NCBI GenBank assembly: GCA_020796225.1
Contig: CM036775.1
Coordinates: 12,531,671-12,595,670 of the forward strand
Reading direction: 5' to 3'
Length of the DNA: 64,000 nucleotides
Source: Arion vulgaris
Lineage: Eukaryota; Mollusca; Gastropoda; Stylommatophora; Arionidae
Under the pieces are notes generated by a model. It saw only the letters and a program-made list of their open reading frames with translations, ran no database searches and was not told the origin of the DNA. The translations under genes were made by a program, and so were the position numbers. Of the stretch, positions 7,983-16,584 are shown in pieces (the first letter of the stretch is position 1; every line of letters begins with the position of its first letter).

Positions 7983-10417
7983 GGCGGCTCGTCATTAACG
8001 GAAGTGGGGCCCGACCGGACCAAAAAATCGAAAGGGGAATAACTTCCCGGAATAGACAAATAATAGTAAATACTCCATAAACCATGATTTTCTCGAAAAT
8101 GTGTGTCTGGTCCCACCAAGAAAATTGACCACGAGCCGCCACTGTATGTATATATATATATATATATTGTAACGTTTTACGTTACATAGGGCCTGCAAGT
8201 AATTTCTCTATACCGCTATGTCCTGGGAAACTCACTCAATCTCTTCCATGGAAATGAGTCCGATATGTCTTACCTCTCTCAGCAAAGTTCGTTTCAGGGT
8301 TTCCCAAGGAGTCCTCTCTTTCTTGAACCCTTTGCCTCCCACTTCAATGCCTGATTTGGTATTCTTTGATCAATTCTTCTTAACATATCTCCATCTTCTC
8401 CTTCTTATAACAGTTGTTACTAGGGTTGACCAGACATTTCTTCTCTGTACTATTTTATACATTTCTGATTTCTCTCCTGAATTCGTCCCAACTCCGAATT
8501 CAAACTCGAACGAATTCAGACAGTTTGGAAGAAAATTTGTTCGGCGTGGATTTTTACAAAAGGTAAAAATAGGCCTACCGTTCAGAAAGCAATGGCAAAC
8601 TACTGCCTCCAGGACTCTCTCGTGGGTGACTGAGCAATAGGCGCCCATACGATTATCATATCAGACTCGATGAATATGCTTCAAAGCAGGTCCGTGCGGT
8701 ATATTTTCTCAGTATGATGCAATTCTTCGAAATGCCGCCCCTTAAATGTTGTTTTCCTTAAAATAACCTTCAATTGGTGTTTTGATTTTGCTGCTTATGT
8801 CGCCCCCTTTACGGCTCGCCTGATGCGGCCACCTCTCTGTATCATAGCACGGTACGGTCCTGCTTCAAAGGATTAAATCTGGAAGTCTGAATGTGTGGAT
8901 CGCATTTGGAGATCACATCTCAAGACAGTATACACCTGGATATGCTGGAGTGGAAGACAATGAGCGTGTTGACTTTCTTGCAAACAATGCCTCAACTCAA
9001 GTGGGTAGAAAGAAGTATGGACTAAGCCGATATTATCAATGCATTACGCTCTCATTTATGTGATATGGGCGAGTCTCAGACATTGGAACGAGTGCGAAAA
9101 TTAGAAGTAAAGATTGGACAAGCCAGACAGTGTCGTCTTCACGGTAGAGAGAGAAGGTATACTAATCAACTTCTCATGGCGAAACACGTAATCACAAAGT
9201 ACTGAGTTTTACAAATTACAAAAACAATGACAATATACAGCAACGTTTCAACCAACAAGGCCTTTATCAAGCAAATAAACAACAGGAGTGACGAATTTAA
9301 AAAACAATTACATATGGACGACTAGATACGGAGACATGAAAACGTTTCTAATTAAAATCTGGGAATAAAAACGAATAACGAAATAAATGTGACACAAAAA
9401 CACACATAAAAACTAGAAATAGAAAAGAAGAGAAACAATAAAATATCAAGTAAATATATAGCTTGAATACATGCAACATATGCACATATAGTTTACAAGG
9501 CATGAGAAGAGAAAGTACTAAGAAGCATAAGGAACTCTTTCATACCTCGTGGTATATAGGTCAATACAGTGTTAGGCCTGTATTTTTCATTGACCGTCGG
9601 CACACGATGGGTGATGTGGTCAGCATCACGTCGGCCGCCTTTACTTTCCCAGAGCATGTCTGGTACCCAGTTGAGGCTTGGTCGACCTGAGAGCCGTCGC
9701 GGTCGGGAAAATTCCACGCGCATTGCTGGAGCTGAACCCAGACCACCAGCCATGCGAAGCGAGTTCACTAACTACGCTACAGCGGCTCTACTAAGAAGCA
9801 TAGGAATGTAATACGTTGAGATCTCGTGGTCGCATGGTACCATGCAACTTCTCATGGGTACGATGAACAAGGAGACTTTGTGATGACTGCTGCAGTGGAG
9901 AACAGAGCACGCATGGAAATGCCCAATGTGCCATGACGTCGATCGCATAATATAACATAACAAATATTAAATAATATATAAAGTTACATCAAACGACATG
10001 AGTGCCTAGAGAAAATAATTTTGGAGGGAATTGTGCCTGAAAGAAGAATGAGAGGTAGACCTAGAAGACGATGGGTGCAAGATGTCATTGACGATCTGAG
10101 AATGACTGCTGTTGACTCCGGCCAACTTGAACAGAACAGAGAATGTTTCAGGACTGCTATCTTGGGAGCCAAGTTCCGGAAGGAACAAGCAACTTGATGA
10201 TGATGATGATATAAAGTTAGATCAGTAAGACAAACGAAATACAACATTTGCAAATTTAATACAAAACCGCCATTTAAAAAAAATAACAAATAATAGTTGT
10301 AAAATTTCCAGAACACAATAATTTAAAAAACTTGAATTTACCAAGTGCTTTCATGTACTCATCGAAATTTTCAGATTTTTCAAGTTCCCATTTGCCTGGT
10401 GCTAGTTCTGCTGCCAT
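2829..10417 (-). CDS. Fatty acid-binding protein (FABP), four exons, complete
   Basis: An intracellular lipid-binding protein that would carry long-chain fatty acids in the cytosol. The coding sequence is complement(join(2829..2882, 4081..4179, 4704..4876, 10342..10417)), 133 codons plus TAG. Every intron is GT/AG. Phases are 1, 0, 0, and the 173-nt exon 2 matches the classical FABP gene layout. Visible family marks: the N-terminal signature GKWELEKSENFDEYMKAL, then GVGVAKRLLG, FKIGEPFDETTADDRKVK, the IRE arginine in exon 3, and R-Y-Y near the C terminus. The IRE arginine and the R and Y of R-x-Y correspond to the residues that hold the fatty-acid carboxylate in this family. Length and order fit a normal ten-strand beta-barrel. 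Ligand preference cannot be read. The gene is head to head with OSBP. Introns 1, 2 and 3 are about 5.5, 0.5 and 1.2 kb and full of repeats. Confidence 0.95.
2870..3213. repeat. 56-bp tandem repeat copying the FABP exon 4 acceptor
   Basis: Six to seven copies, five of them at an exact 56-bp spacing (for example 2945, 3001, 3057, 3113). On the minus strand most units contain GTTCTCCAG followed by ACAGTGAGAGCCAAAGAT, against ACATTGAAAGTCAAAGAC at the real exon 4. The unit therefore spans the intron end and about 18 nt of exon. The last units are degenerate. Confidence 0.93.
3225..3645 (-). mobile_element. LINE 3' end (Z family)
   Basis: The minus-strand frame reads CFDIDTTCCESLVQNRQMWR, then a basic stretch, then a CP-C zinc-knuckle-like end typical of LINE proteins. 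It lies in FABP intron 3 and is homologous to 655-990. Confidence 0.65.
3655..3960 (-). mobile_element. LINE 3' end (N family)
   Basis: Shared with 20505-20800 (minus), 56125-56370 (plus) and 58282-58435 (plus). A recognisable piece on the coding strand is QKQKTTTLGNNPVT. Stops and frameshifts are present. Confidence 0.6.
4081..4179 (-). CDS. FABP exon 3
   Basis: Encodes 33 codons beginning TTFTIDGNRLLQEQKGD and ending IREFTKDSFVL. The acceptor is TTCAAACAG and the donor GTAAGT. At 99 nt it is one codon shorter than the usual 102-nt FABP exon 3. It contains the IRE arginine that corresponds to the ligand-binding arginine of strand 8. Confidence 0.94.
4216..4640. repeat. Repeat family H, near-complete copy
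   Basis: Resembles 50725-51290 throughout (that copy is split by a SINE-A) and, inverted, 20035-20140. Shared landmarks are GAGTAACCAT, CACCTACACTGAGATCA and CACGAGGGAGCGA. No coding sense was found. It sits inside FABP intron 2. Confidence 0.7.
4704..4876 (-). CDS. FABP exon 2
   Basis: Exactly 173 nt, the classic FABP exon 2 length, completing the Gly codon split by the phase-1 intron. Encodes GVGVAKRLLG and ends FDETTADDRKVK, the best conserved block of the family. The acceptor TTGTTTCAG is immediately next to the 60-bp array that repeats its pyrimidine tract. The donor is GTAATT. Confidence 0.95.
4881..5411. repeat. 60-bp tandem repeat next to the FABP exon 2 acceptor
   Basis: About nine units, some deleted. 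On the minus strand each repeats the sequence just before exon 2 (AAGTTAGATTCCTTCTTATT then CTTG), but the TTTCAG of the real acceptor is replaced by TGTTAC. The array thus duplicates the pyrimidine tract and possible branch region without the AG. Confidence 0.92.
5414..5623 (-). mobile_element. SINE-A
   Basis: An inverted copy from the A-rich tail (TTTT-rich side at about 5416) to the tRNA-like head ending near 5623. It abuts the 60-bp array. Confidence 0.8.
5730..5885 (-). mobile_element. Retroposon D, 3' half
   Basis: The (CTT)n run at its left is the inverted (GAA)n tail. The body matches family D (GTTAAACCACTCTTTGTGAT, then CTACAAGTAG). It is truncated at its 5' end. Confidence 0.7.
5941..6008. 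repeat. GA microsatellite
   Basis: A (GA)n run with few interruptions, ending in a G run. Confidence 0.95.
6059..6217. mobile_element. hAT-type MITE, copy 2
   Basis: Ends CAGCGGCGGCTCGT and CACGAACCGCCCCTG. The 8-bp duplication is GTGCGACA (6051-6058) and GTGCGATA (6218-6225), with one mismatch. Confidence 0.9.
6400..6905 (+). mobile_element. LINE 3' coding end (L family)
   Basis: Broken frames encode the post-RT C-terminal region: [56 protein letters not shown]. Family L copies recur at 13505, 20215, 25500, 28735, 32010 and 54075. It lies in FABP intron 1. Confidence 0.8.
6970..7660 (+). mobile_element. RTE-like LINE 3' end with internal minisatellite
   Basis: Encodes RRRRWRWMGHVMYMETGSDT, GKRKRGRPKTTWRRTIEQKL, then HSWNTIQRK, the C terminus of RTE-type reverse transcriptases. 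The last motif is expanded as the 31-bp array. The end of the reading (GVCLLLP-like) resumes at about 7610. Confidence 0.78.
7207..7460. repeat. 31-bp tandem repeat inside a LINE end
   Basis: The unit ATCATAGCTGGAACACAATA plus CAGAGGAAGGT is repeated about five times cleanly, then degenerates. One more unit sits at 7560-7605. It is an expansion of the LINE codons for HSWNTIQRK. Confidence 0.9.
7664..7710. repeat. GA microsatellite
   Basis: A nearly pure (GA)n run directly after the LINE end. Confidence 0.95.
7921..7979. repeat. TA microsatellite
   Basis: A pure (TA)n run, interrupted by a MITE and continued at about 8148-8168. The MITE therefore landed in, or the run grew around, the TA tract. 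Confidence 0.95.
7980..8144. mobile_element. hAT-type MITE, copy 3
   Basis: Ends CAGGGCGGCTCGTC and CACGAGCCGCCACTG. The flanks are TA-rich (TATATATA and TATGTATA), consistent with an 8-bp duplication in a microsatellite. Confidence 0.85.
8168..8480 (-). mobile_element. LINE 3' end (I family)
   Basis: Homologous to 16585-16955, 26940-27205 and 38060-38270. Coding-strand pieces in other copies read RRWRYVEKK and KWDAKGSRRGRPRRP, typical of RTE-like C termini. Confidence 0.65.
8505..8645 (+). mobile_element. SINE-C, 5'-truncated
   Basis: Contains the family-C body CAGTTTGGAAG, TGGATTTTTAC and TTCAGAAAGCAATGGCAAAC, shared with 30595, 39930, 50203 and 55633. Confidence 0.75.
8925..9179 (+). mobile_element. 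LINE RNase H region, left part
   Basis: Encodes YTPGYAGVEDNERVDFLANN, the conserved end of a retrotransposon RNase H, plus about 150 bp more. It is interrupted by element F at 9180 and resumes at 9845. Confidence 0.8.
9180..9844 (+). mobile_element. Repeat F inserted in a LINE, itself carrying a SINE-G
   Basis: Flanked by a perfect 13-bp duplication CAACTTCTCATGG (9167-9179 and 9845-9857). F starts CGAAACACGTAATCACAAAG and continues through TTATCAAGCAAA. It contains an inverted SINE-G. Other F copies are at 36598, 37046, 48430 and 56690. Confidence 0.8.
9534..9782 (-). mobile_element. SINE-G nested in F
   Basis: A tRNA-like SINE read on the minus strand (TGTAGCGTAGTTAGTGAACT head). It is flanked by TACTAAGAAGCATAAGGAA and TACTAAGAAGCATAGGAA, an 18-19 bp duplication of F sequence. 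Confidence 0.8.
9845..9955 (+). mobile_element. LINE RNase H region, right part
   Basis: Continuation of 8925-9179 after element F, through GGAGAACAGAGCACGCATGG to a CATAACATAAC-like end also seen at about 29480. Confidence 0.7.
9990..10205 (+). mobile_element. LINE C-terminal remnant with GAT tail
   Basis: Across frames it encodes a VPERRMRGRPRRRWVQDVID-like segment and ends in (GAT)n, as non-LTR tails do. It lies near the 5' end of FABP intron 1. Confidence 0.65.
10342..10417 (-). CDS. FABP exon 1 (start)
   Basis: Starts ATG at 10417 and encodes MAAELAPGKWELEKSENFDE then YMKAL plus the first base of Gly. It ends at CTTG before donor GTAAAT (phase 1). This is the FABP family signature. The start is placed by homology (a two-to-five residue lead before the GKW motif is usual). 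Confidence 0.95.
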
Positions 10418-10508
10418 TTTATGTTATAATTAGTGTCCGTTGTTTAGTAAGTGTACACTGGTTGAAGGTGTTCTCTGGAAGTGACGCTGCGCACCAAATT
10501 TGAGCTTC

Positions 10509-10515
10509 ATTTATA
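10509..10515 (-). promoter_or_regulatory. Putative TATA box of FABP
   Basis: The minus strand reads TATAAAT about 92 nt before the ATG. That would give a transcript start near 10480 and a 5' leader of roughly 65 nt. Position and sequence fit a TATA promoter; untested. Confidence 0.5.
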
Positions 10516-10538
10516 ATAAATAGTGATTAACAGTAACG

Positions 10539-10551
10539 CGATCTTTGACCT
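10539..10551 (-). promoter_or_regulatory. Putative DR1-like nuclear-receptor site
   Basis: The minus strand reads AGGTCA-A-AGATCG, a perfect half-site, a 1-nt spacer and a half-site with two mismatches. It also overlaps CAAAGGTCA, an HNF4-like core. It lies about 25 bp upstream of the TATA box. DR1 elements control vertebrate FABP genes; a role here is inferred. Confidence 0.4.
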
Positions 10552-10559
10552 TTGATGTA

Positions 10560-11035
10560 CTTTTAATGGCTTAAGGTGTACCAGAGAGGAAAAAAAAGCA
10601 TACAATACCAAGGGAAATAATTTGTATTTTTGTCCACTTGAGATCTGTTCTTATCTCCCTCTGTTTGTTTTATTGTACCGAGGTACGCCAACTGCGTTCA
10701 ATTTGTTAAAGAGAGGTTCTCAACCTGGATAATAGCAACACGACATTTTGACAACTAATATATGAACCCTTCCTGAGTAGGAGTATCCGCAGTACTCTAA
10801 ACATATCACTACACGTCTAGAGCTGTTGGAGGTTTCTGAGTTTTAAAGAAACTCAGGTCTCCCCCATTGCACTAAAGGAAAAGTGAAAATTCATAATTCC
10901 TGGGGTTCGAAGAAGGAAACTGATATTTTCAAAATATTATGATAAAATGATAGCGAAATAAGGGACGACATGCCAAAAAGCAATTGCAGTGACCTACCCG
11001 CGGTCACCATTACTACAACACCCAAAGATCAAGAT
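10560..11035. other. Unassigned, between FABP and the next LINE
   Basis: I see no repeat family, exon or long frame here. The part nearest 10560 may belong to the FABP upstream region. Confidence 0.4.
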
Positions 11036-11039
11036 GGAA

Positions 11040-11528
11040 GTGAAAAGACAGATGATAAAAATTATTTTTCTACCAATACTTTGTTACCAGTACCATACTT
11101 AGTCTCTTACAGCAACACAACACAGAAAGCTCACCAAGTGTGAAATGAAATGTTTGAGGAAGGCAGTTGGGCTCACCAAGAAAGATAGACTACAAAATGA
11201 GAACATCAGAAGCAGAGTGGGCATAGCTTCATGCACCGAATACATCGAAAAACAACAAATGCAGTGGTTTGGACATTTAATGAGAATGAAATACAACCAA
11301 CCACCAATAACAGCATACAATAAAAAGAGATGGGGTACTAGAGCTAAGGGAAGACCAAGAAAAATATGGATAGACAATATCAAGACCACACTAAATAAAC
11401 ACAGATATAACACAACAAGGGCGACTCATCTAGCCCTGGAACACAAATTAAAGCTCCCACCCCTACGCTTAACGGCAAAAGTGGACAACCAATTCCATCA
11501 TCCACCTGGGAATAGACAATTTAATTAA
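11040..11528 (+). mobile_element. LINE 3' coding end (O family)
   Basis: One open stretch encodes MKCLRKAVGLTKKDRLQNEN, CTEYIEKQQMQWFGHLMRMK and GRPRKIWIDNIKTTLNKH, a LINE C terminus. It is related to 29715-30010. Confidence 0.8.
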
Positions 11529-11639
11529 GAAGACGTTCAGTACAACTGTGTTGCTACTACAAAAACAACTAAATTTACTGTGGATTTGTTTATAGCATTA
11601 AATTACTAAACTAACAGTCACACAATAGGAAGGCCAGAA

Positions 11640-12130
11640 ACGCTTTTGCCAGAATGAAACCAGTATGGAAGTCCAAAATCTACAATAGGACCACAAAGCT
11701 TAAACTCTATAAAAGCATTGTTTTGCCAGTTTTGCTCTACGGATCGGAGTGTTGGAGGATGACCAAAGGAGATACTAGCAGGCTGTCAGTTTTCCACCAC
11801 TCTTGTCTTCGCAGAATCTTGGGAATCTTTTGGCCAGTAAAATATCCAATAACCAACTACTCCAAGACACAAGACAAGAGGCAATGAATGACATACTCAA
11901 AAAGAGAAGATGGAAATGGACATGTTATGAGAATGAGACAAGAAATGCCTGCAAGATAGCCTCACTTGACACCAGAGGAAAGAGAAAGAAAGGCAGACCA
12001 CGGACAACATGGAGGCGCATGATGGAAGAGGAACTGGACACCGCATCTCTGACGTGGGCTCTGCGCTGAAGGTTGCACGGGACAGGAGAGCATGGGAAGT
12101 CCTTTCTGAAGCCCCATGTGTCACTAGGCA
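11640..12130 (+). mobile_element. RTE-like LINE 3' end
   Basis: Encodes LYKSIVLPVLLYGSECWRMT, CLRRILGIFWPVKYPITN, and in another frame RGKRKKGRPRTTWRRMMEEE. Typical RTE C-terminal motifs with frameshifts. It ends near GTAAGTAAGTAA. Confidence 0.8.
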
Positions 12131-12440
12131 TGACGGGATTAAGTAAGTAAGTAACAGTCACACAAAGCGAAAAGATCTTATTAAGATGGATTTTGTCGTG
12201 ATTTATGTTCCTTCGACATGAATTGAAATTCAAGTGATGAACAGTTTTATGTTGACACTTTAGTGACGGCCATATGCATTTATGCAGTGCAGGTTGCTTT
12301 TTGTGGCGGTACAGTTGTTTCATTCTGGAATTAACTCACACAGGAGACAGTTGTTAGCATTTCGTGTGATTTTCGTGAACACCGGAACGGTGCAGTGAAG
12401 TTGGAACCGTACATATGAACTAGGAACTATCTTATTAAGC
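12131..12440 (+). repeat. Repeat J, 3' part
   Basis: Matches the 3' part of the family seen complete at 42485-43050 (GGATTTTGTCGTGATT, CGACATGAATTG, CATATGCATTTATGCAGTGC) and inverted at 14062-14598. Confidence 0.75.
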
Positions 12441-12466
12441 TTTATTTGTAAGTAAACATTTTAAAG

Positions 12467-12700
12467 CCGAAGGATTGACTTCATTACACCAGGTTTTACC
12501 CATATGGCTCGGTTCCTCTCCGCAGAAATGGCACGCCACCTGCCAAGAGTATTGCACAAAGCACGACCTCCGTAGCTCCAGCAACAATCCTAGGGGTCTC
12601 TGGAAAAAACTGTACTCGTGAACAGAACGGCGCTGTCCGGATTCGAACCCACGACCTTCAACTCATAAGGCAACGAATTTAACCACTTAGCCACAGATGA
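12467..12700 (-). mobile_element. SINE-B
   Basis: Inverted tRNA-type SINE. On the minus strand the head is GGCTAAGTGGTTAAA with a B-box-like GGGTTCGAATCC. The 3' part is GCAATGAAGTCAATCCTTCG-like. Other copies are at 14926, 27545, 36694, 40172 and 47322. Confidence 0.8.
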
Positions 12701-12787
12701 GCTGATAGGCAAGAGCGAAAAGCTAAAACTCAGAAATTGTAAGAGTAAAACATTTGCTAATTGACTGTCTGTAAAGACGAAAAAGGC
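12701..12787 (+). mobile_element. LINE remnant (Z' family)
   Basis: Inverted relative of 55890-56115 (AAAACATTTGCTAATTGACT, then GTCTGTAAAGACGAAAAAGG). Short and non-coding. Confidence 0.5.
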
Positions 12788-12788
12788 C

Positions 12789-12789
<1 letters not shown>

Positions 12790-12820
<31 letters not shown>
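12790..12820. repeat. TA microsatellite
   Basis: A pure (TA)n run. Confidence 0.95.
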
Positions 12821-12829
12821 GATATCATC

Positions 12830-13384
12830 ATCATCATCAGGAGTCGTGCCGGCTGGCGTAGGCAATCATGGATCTCCACAAATCTCTGTCTTTGGTGTTT
12901 ACTATCATCTCAGATGTTGACGCTCTACCGTGCCATGAAGTCAGGCTATCCAAAATTTTATCTCTTTGTCATTCTCTGTCTCGTCTACCCTCGATGTTAC
13001 CGGTTGTTACAATGTGTTCTAAACCTCCCTTCCTCATCAAATATCCGAAAAATAATGACTGCCTCTTTCTTATATTGATTATAAGCTTTTTTGTTTTTTG
13101 GCCTCATTCAACACCTCAACATTAGTCATTTTAGCAGTCCATGGATTCTCATCATTCTTTTGTAAAACCACATCTCTTTCGTCTTCAGATATTTTTCGAT
13201 CTTGTGTTCATTGTCCATGACTCGCATCCGTATGTCAGTATTGGTTCTATGTAGCACTGAATAACTCGCATTCTGATCGCAACTGACAAGACTCATTTTC
13301 AGGAACCATGTTTTCACTTGCCCTATTCTGCTCTTTATTTCTGATCGGCTGCAATATACGATGTAATATGGTAGTTAAAATTTA
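12830..13384 (-). mobile_element. LINE 3' end (K family)
   Basis: The minus strand encodes KEMWFYKRMMRIHGLLK and, after shifts, DRDLWRSMI-like residues with a (GAT)n tail at 12828-12838. Related to 31620-31785. Confidence 0.7.
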
Positions 13385-13485
13385 TACTTCTTCTTTTTCT
13401 AATCCTGTTTTATCTCACAACGTCAGGATAAGAAAGTTCTAGAACGGGCACTTGTGGGCGCTTTGAACATTGTGTCTTCCCTGTT
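13385..13485 (-). mobile_element. LINE L 3' tail
   Basis: Contains CTAATCCTGTTTTATCTCAC and the following segment shared with the inverted L copies at 20215 and 28735. Confidence 0.6.
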
Positions 13486-13504
13486 TCCATTATTTCTGAG
13501 GCCC

Positions 13505-13920
13505 GCCATAGATGCAACAAAGCAAATAAATCAAATAATAGGACAAATGGCGCCAATTTTAAAATACAAATATGTCACCATGAACACAAAAAGAGCAATG
13601 TTCAACACAATCTTTCTCCTCACATTATGCTACCAGTGCCAAACCTGGACGTTGACATCAAATGATAGAAGAAAACTAGTCATGACAGAGATAAAGTGTT
13701 TATACAGAATGCTGGGGGCAGTGGCGGCTCGTGACCATTTCTGTTGGTGGGGCCAGACAAACATTTTTTGGAAAAACCATGGTTCTGGGTTAGGTTATAT
13801 TTTAATTTATAAAATAATAAATACACGTTCACATTAATTTTGGTGGGGCCCGGCCCCTCTGGCCCTTAATGACAAGCCGCCACTGGCTGGTGGTAACAAG
13901 AAGATACCGGACCAGCAGGA
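13505..13920 (+). mobile_element. LINE L fragment interrupted by a MITE
   Basis: Encodes [20 protein letters not shown], then TSNDRRKLVMTEIKCLYRML. It is broken by the MITE at 13719-13885 and resumes with TAACAAGAAGA. Confidence 0.8.
13719..13885. mobile_element. hAT-type MITE, copy 4 (nested in LINE L)
   Basis: 167 bp. Ends CAGTGGCGGCTCGTGA and ACAAGCCGCCACTG; 8-bp duplication GCTGGGGG (13711-13718) and GCTGGTGG (13886-13893). It is inserted within the LINE codons for MLG. Confidence 0.92.
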
Positions 13921-14061
13921 GTCCAGACGTCAGCAGGCATGGTACTTGATTGATTGAACTATTCGTTACTTTTTTTAAAGATATACTCGTTACTTAGTAC
14001 TTACTACGTCAATTATTACTTAGTCACTGTTGGTTATTTGTTCATAGTTCATATAGTTCAT

Positions 14062-14598
14062 GCGTACGGTTCCAACTTCACTGCAACGGGTCACCCCATC
14101 ATTGCTCCGTTCCTGTGCCAACGAAAATCACACGAAATGTCAACAGCTGTCTCATGTAAACTAGTTACAAAATGAAACAGCCGTACCGCCACAAAAAGCA
14201 ACCAGCACCGCATAAATGTATATGGCGGTCGCTAAAGTGTCAACACAAACTGTTCGTCACTTGAATTGCAATTCATGTCGAAGAGAACATCAATCATGAC
14301 AAAAAACAGCTTTCTGCACACGCAATATCACTGCATACGGCAGATTGAGTCGATTCATCATAACCACTGTCCATCATTTTTTTAATACCCACAACAAACG
14401 CACGGTTGACACAGCAAAAGCATTCCATGTAACATTCATAGCTCACAGCGTTGCTCAAGCACTAACTCAGTAACTCGGCAAACGAAACCGGAAAATACCC
14501 GACCAAACATGGTGGAAATGCGCTAGAATCAAACAGTCCTGATTCTGAATGGCCCTCCCGCATTCCACCATTGCTGGCCAGATTTTCTATAGTATATA
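14062..14598 (-). repeat. Repeat J, near-complete
   Basis: Inverted relative of 42485-43050 over its length (GGTTCCAACTTCACTGCAAC at one end, CCACCATTGCTGGC at the other). No terminal inverted repeats, tail or coding frame were noticed. Confidence 0.8.
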
Positions 14599-14843
14599 CG
14601 CCGGGACCCACAGGGGAAGCAGAGAATAGTAACATTGCAAACCTACAAGGCAAGGCGACCAAGGTAGGAACCTATGGAAGCTACCCTAGTAAATAAAAAG
14701 CGTCACAGTAATCGGATGTGTTGGCCTACTTGTAGGTGCATAACTGGCACAACGTACACTCGCTCTTATGGTCAGATTACATACAAATCGAACAGAATGG
14801 TTAACAAGTGGTCGATTTGGAGCGTGAAGAAGAAGAAGACTCA
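14598..14843 (+). mobile_element. Retroposon D
   Basis: Head CGCCGGGACCCACAGGGGAA, body AACAAGTGGTCGATTTGGAG, then a (GAA)n tail at about 14829-14840. Confidence 0.8.
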
Positions 14844-14925
14844 AGTTTAAGTCCAAGACAGGAAACAGTGTTATCTTCATATATATATATATATATGCCC
14901 TGTCAGTAATACAACCCACAAGGAA

Positions 14926-15184
14926 CGGGATTCTCTGTGGTTAAGTGGCCAAGTCGCTTACCCTTCGTTAGAAAAGTACGGGTTTAAATCCGGATCGCAC
15001 CCCTCTGTTCACCAGTGCATTTTTTCCAGAAGTCATTAGGATCGCTGCCAGGTCCACGAAGTTCGTGCGTTGTGAGTGCAATTCTCTCAGCAGTTAACGT
15101 GTCAGCTGTGGTGAGAGGGACCATCTATATGGGGACACCCGGTGCAATAAGGTAATCCTTCGTCTTTAGACCCTTTGATTCGTA
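14926..15184 (+). mobile_element. SINE-B
   Basis: Head TCTCTGTGGTTAAGTGG; B-box-like GGTTTAAATCC; ends GACCCTTTGATTCG. Diverged. Confidence 0.75.
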
Positions 15185-15207
15185 AAGAACAAAATGTAAA
15201 TGATGTA

Positions 15208-15576
15208 CAGGGTGGGCCAAAAATGAGAACATCGCGTAAAAAGTAATATAATTACATCAAAATTGTTTTAACTGTATCCATAATAGCTTCAATTATTTAC
15301 TCATTTACTTAGCTATATGATGTTTTTATTTCGACAATTTCTGGGCACAATCTTTGATTTTGAATTGCCAATTGTTTACATCTGCAGGTTTAAATTTGTT
15401 ACCAAGAATGACAAAAATTACTGCGGACGACCGTATTCTGAGTGGCGTCGATGCTTAGAAAAATTGAGCAAGATTTCTGATTAGCTAAATACTTACATGA
15501 AATAATATAATTAAATTAAATAACATTTCTAAATAACGCGTATGTTACGCAATGTTCTCATTTTTGGCCCACCCTG
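15208..15576. mobile_element. Mariner-type MITE
   Basis: A 369-bp element with terminal inverted repeats CAGGGTGGGCCAAAAATGAG and CTCATTTTTGGCCCACCCTG. TA sits on both sides (15206-15207, 15577-15578). TA duplication and CAGGGTG ends are Tc1/mariner features. No transposase. Confidence 0.88.
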
Positions 15577-15738
15577 TATACATAGTACTAGATTTTTCAC
15601 TTGACTTCACGAGGAGCACAATTCGTTAAATAACATCGTGCTGCAAGAGCCCAGATAATATAACGACAGACGTACTCAACAGACAAGATGGGATACGGCA
15701 ACATAATCACATAGCAACAACATATGATGAAGTAGAAT

Positions 15739-16242
15739 TCTTCTTCTTCTGCGTTCTCACTAGATTGGGATTTCGGATTCTCTAATAAAGGCAGCTGTCT
15801 GCCTCAGATTATCAGCCACGACATACAGTTTGTCTTGGAGGCTAGTGTAAGTGGGCCACCTCTTTCTTCTCAAGTCTGCATACTGGGGGCAGTTCTGTAG
15901 GATATAATTCCTATGATTTCTGCTTCACAGTTTGTGCCGACCTCTTCCAGCAATAAGTTTTGGCCACCCTCGTGATGGCAGGTCTGACATTTTTACTGCG
16001 TGGCTAAATCTCCGAGGCAGATTGGCGACCGTAGAATCCGTTATCCCAATCCTCATTGTGAGGGTCGTTGCACCATGTTATGCACCTACGGCCTGGTGCA
16101 TCCGTTTGCAAGCATTTGTTTCGGTTAGCATTCTAGCAGACACGTGCATCCGATGTCAGCCAAACCTCCTTACGACATGCGTGGCAGGTAACAGTGGTTC
16201 TAGTCTTTACACCCAAATTTGAGCCCTGGTAACCACTCGGGC
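15739..16242 (-). mobile_element. Composite retroposon: shared D/E head plus LINE Q 3' end
   Basis: Flanked by a perfect 13-bp duplication GATGAAGTAGAAT (15726-15738, 16243-16255). On the minus strand it begins CGCCCGAGTGGTTACCAGGG, the head of family E. It ends in a LINE tail encoding NCPQYADLRRKRWP, with a (GAA)n end. The C-terminal LINE piece resembles 44440-44770. Confidence 0.82.
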
Positions 16243-16255
16243 GATGAAGTAGAAT

Positions 16256-16584
16256 AATCAAATATAAACAACATTCTTCAATCAAAATGGGAACTAGGCC
16301 ACCCATGGTAATTAGAAATCGATGTAAATCCAGTTCCAGACGGAAGTCGTCATAACATTCCAGCTACGCAAAGGCACAGCATAATGAGATATCATCTATA
16401 CGCAGATTTATGCTGACACAACATACTTGTGATCTGTGTACCATCTCCATGACAGTGGAATACATATTGAGACCTGCCTAACATACGATAGTCAGGGAGA
16501 AATACATGATCCTTCCTCCTTATATCATCTTCATGTAAACTTGGGCCATGCTGGTAACTACTTTGGTGAATAATAATAATTCCT
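16256..16584. other. Unassigned
   Basis: No frame, repeat family or tandem structure recognised. Confidence 0.4.
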
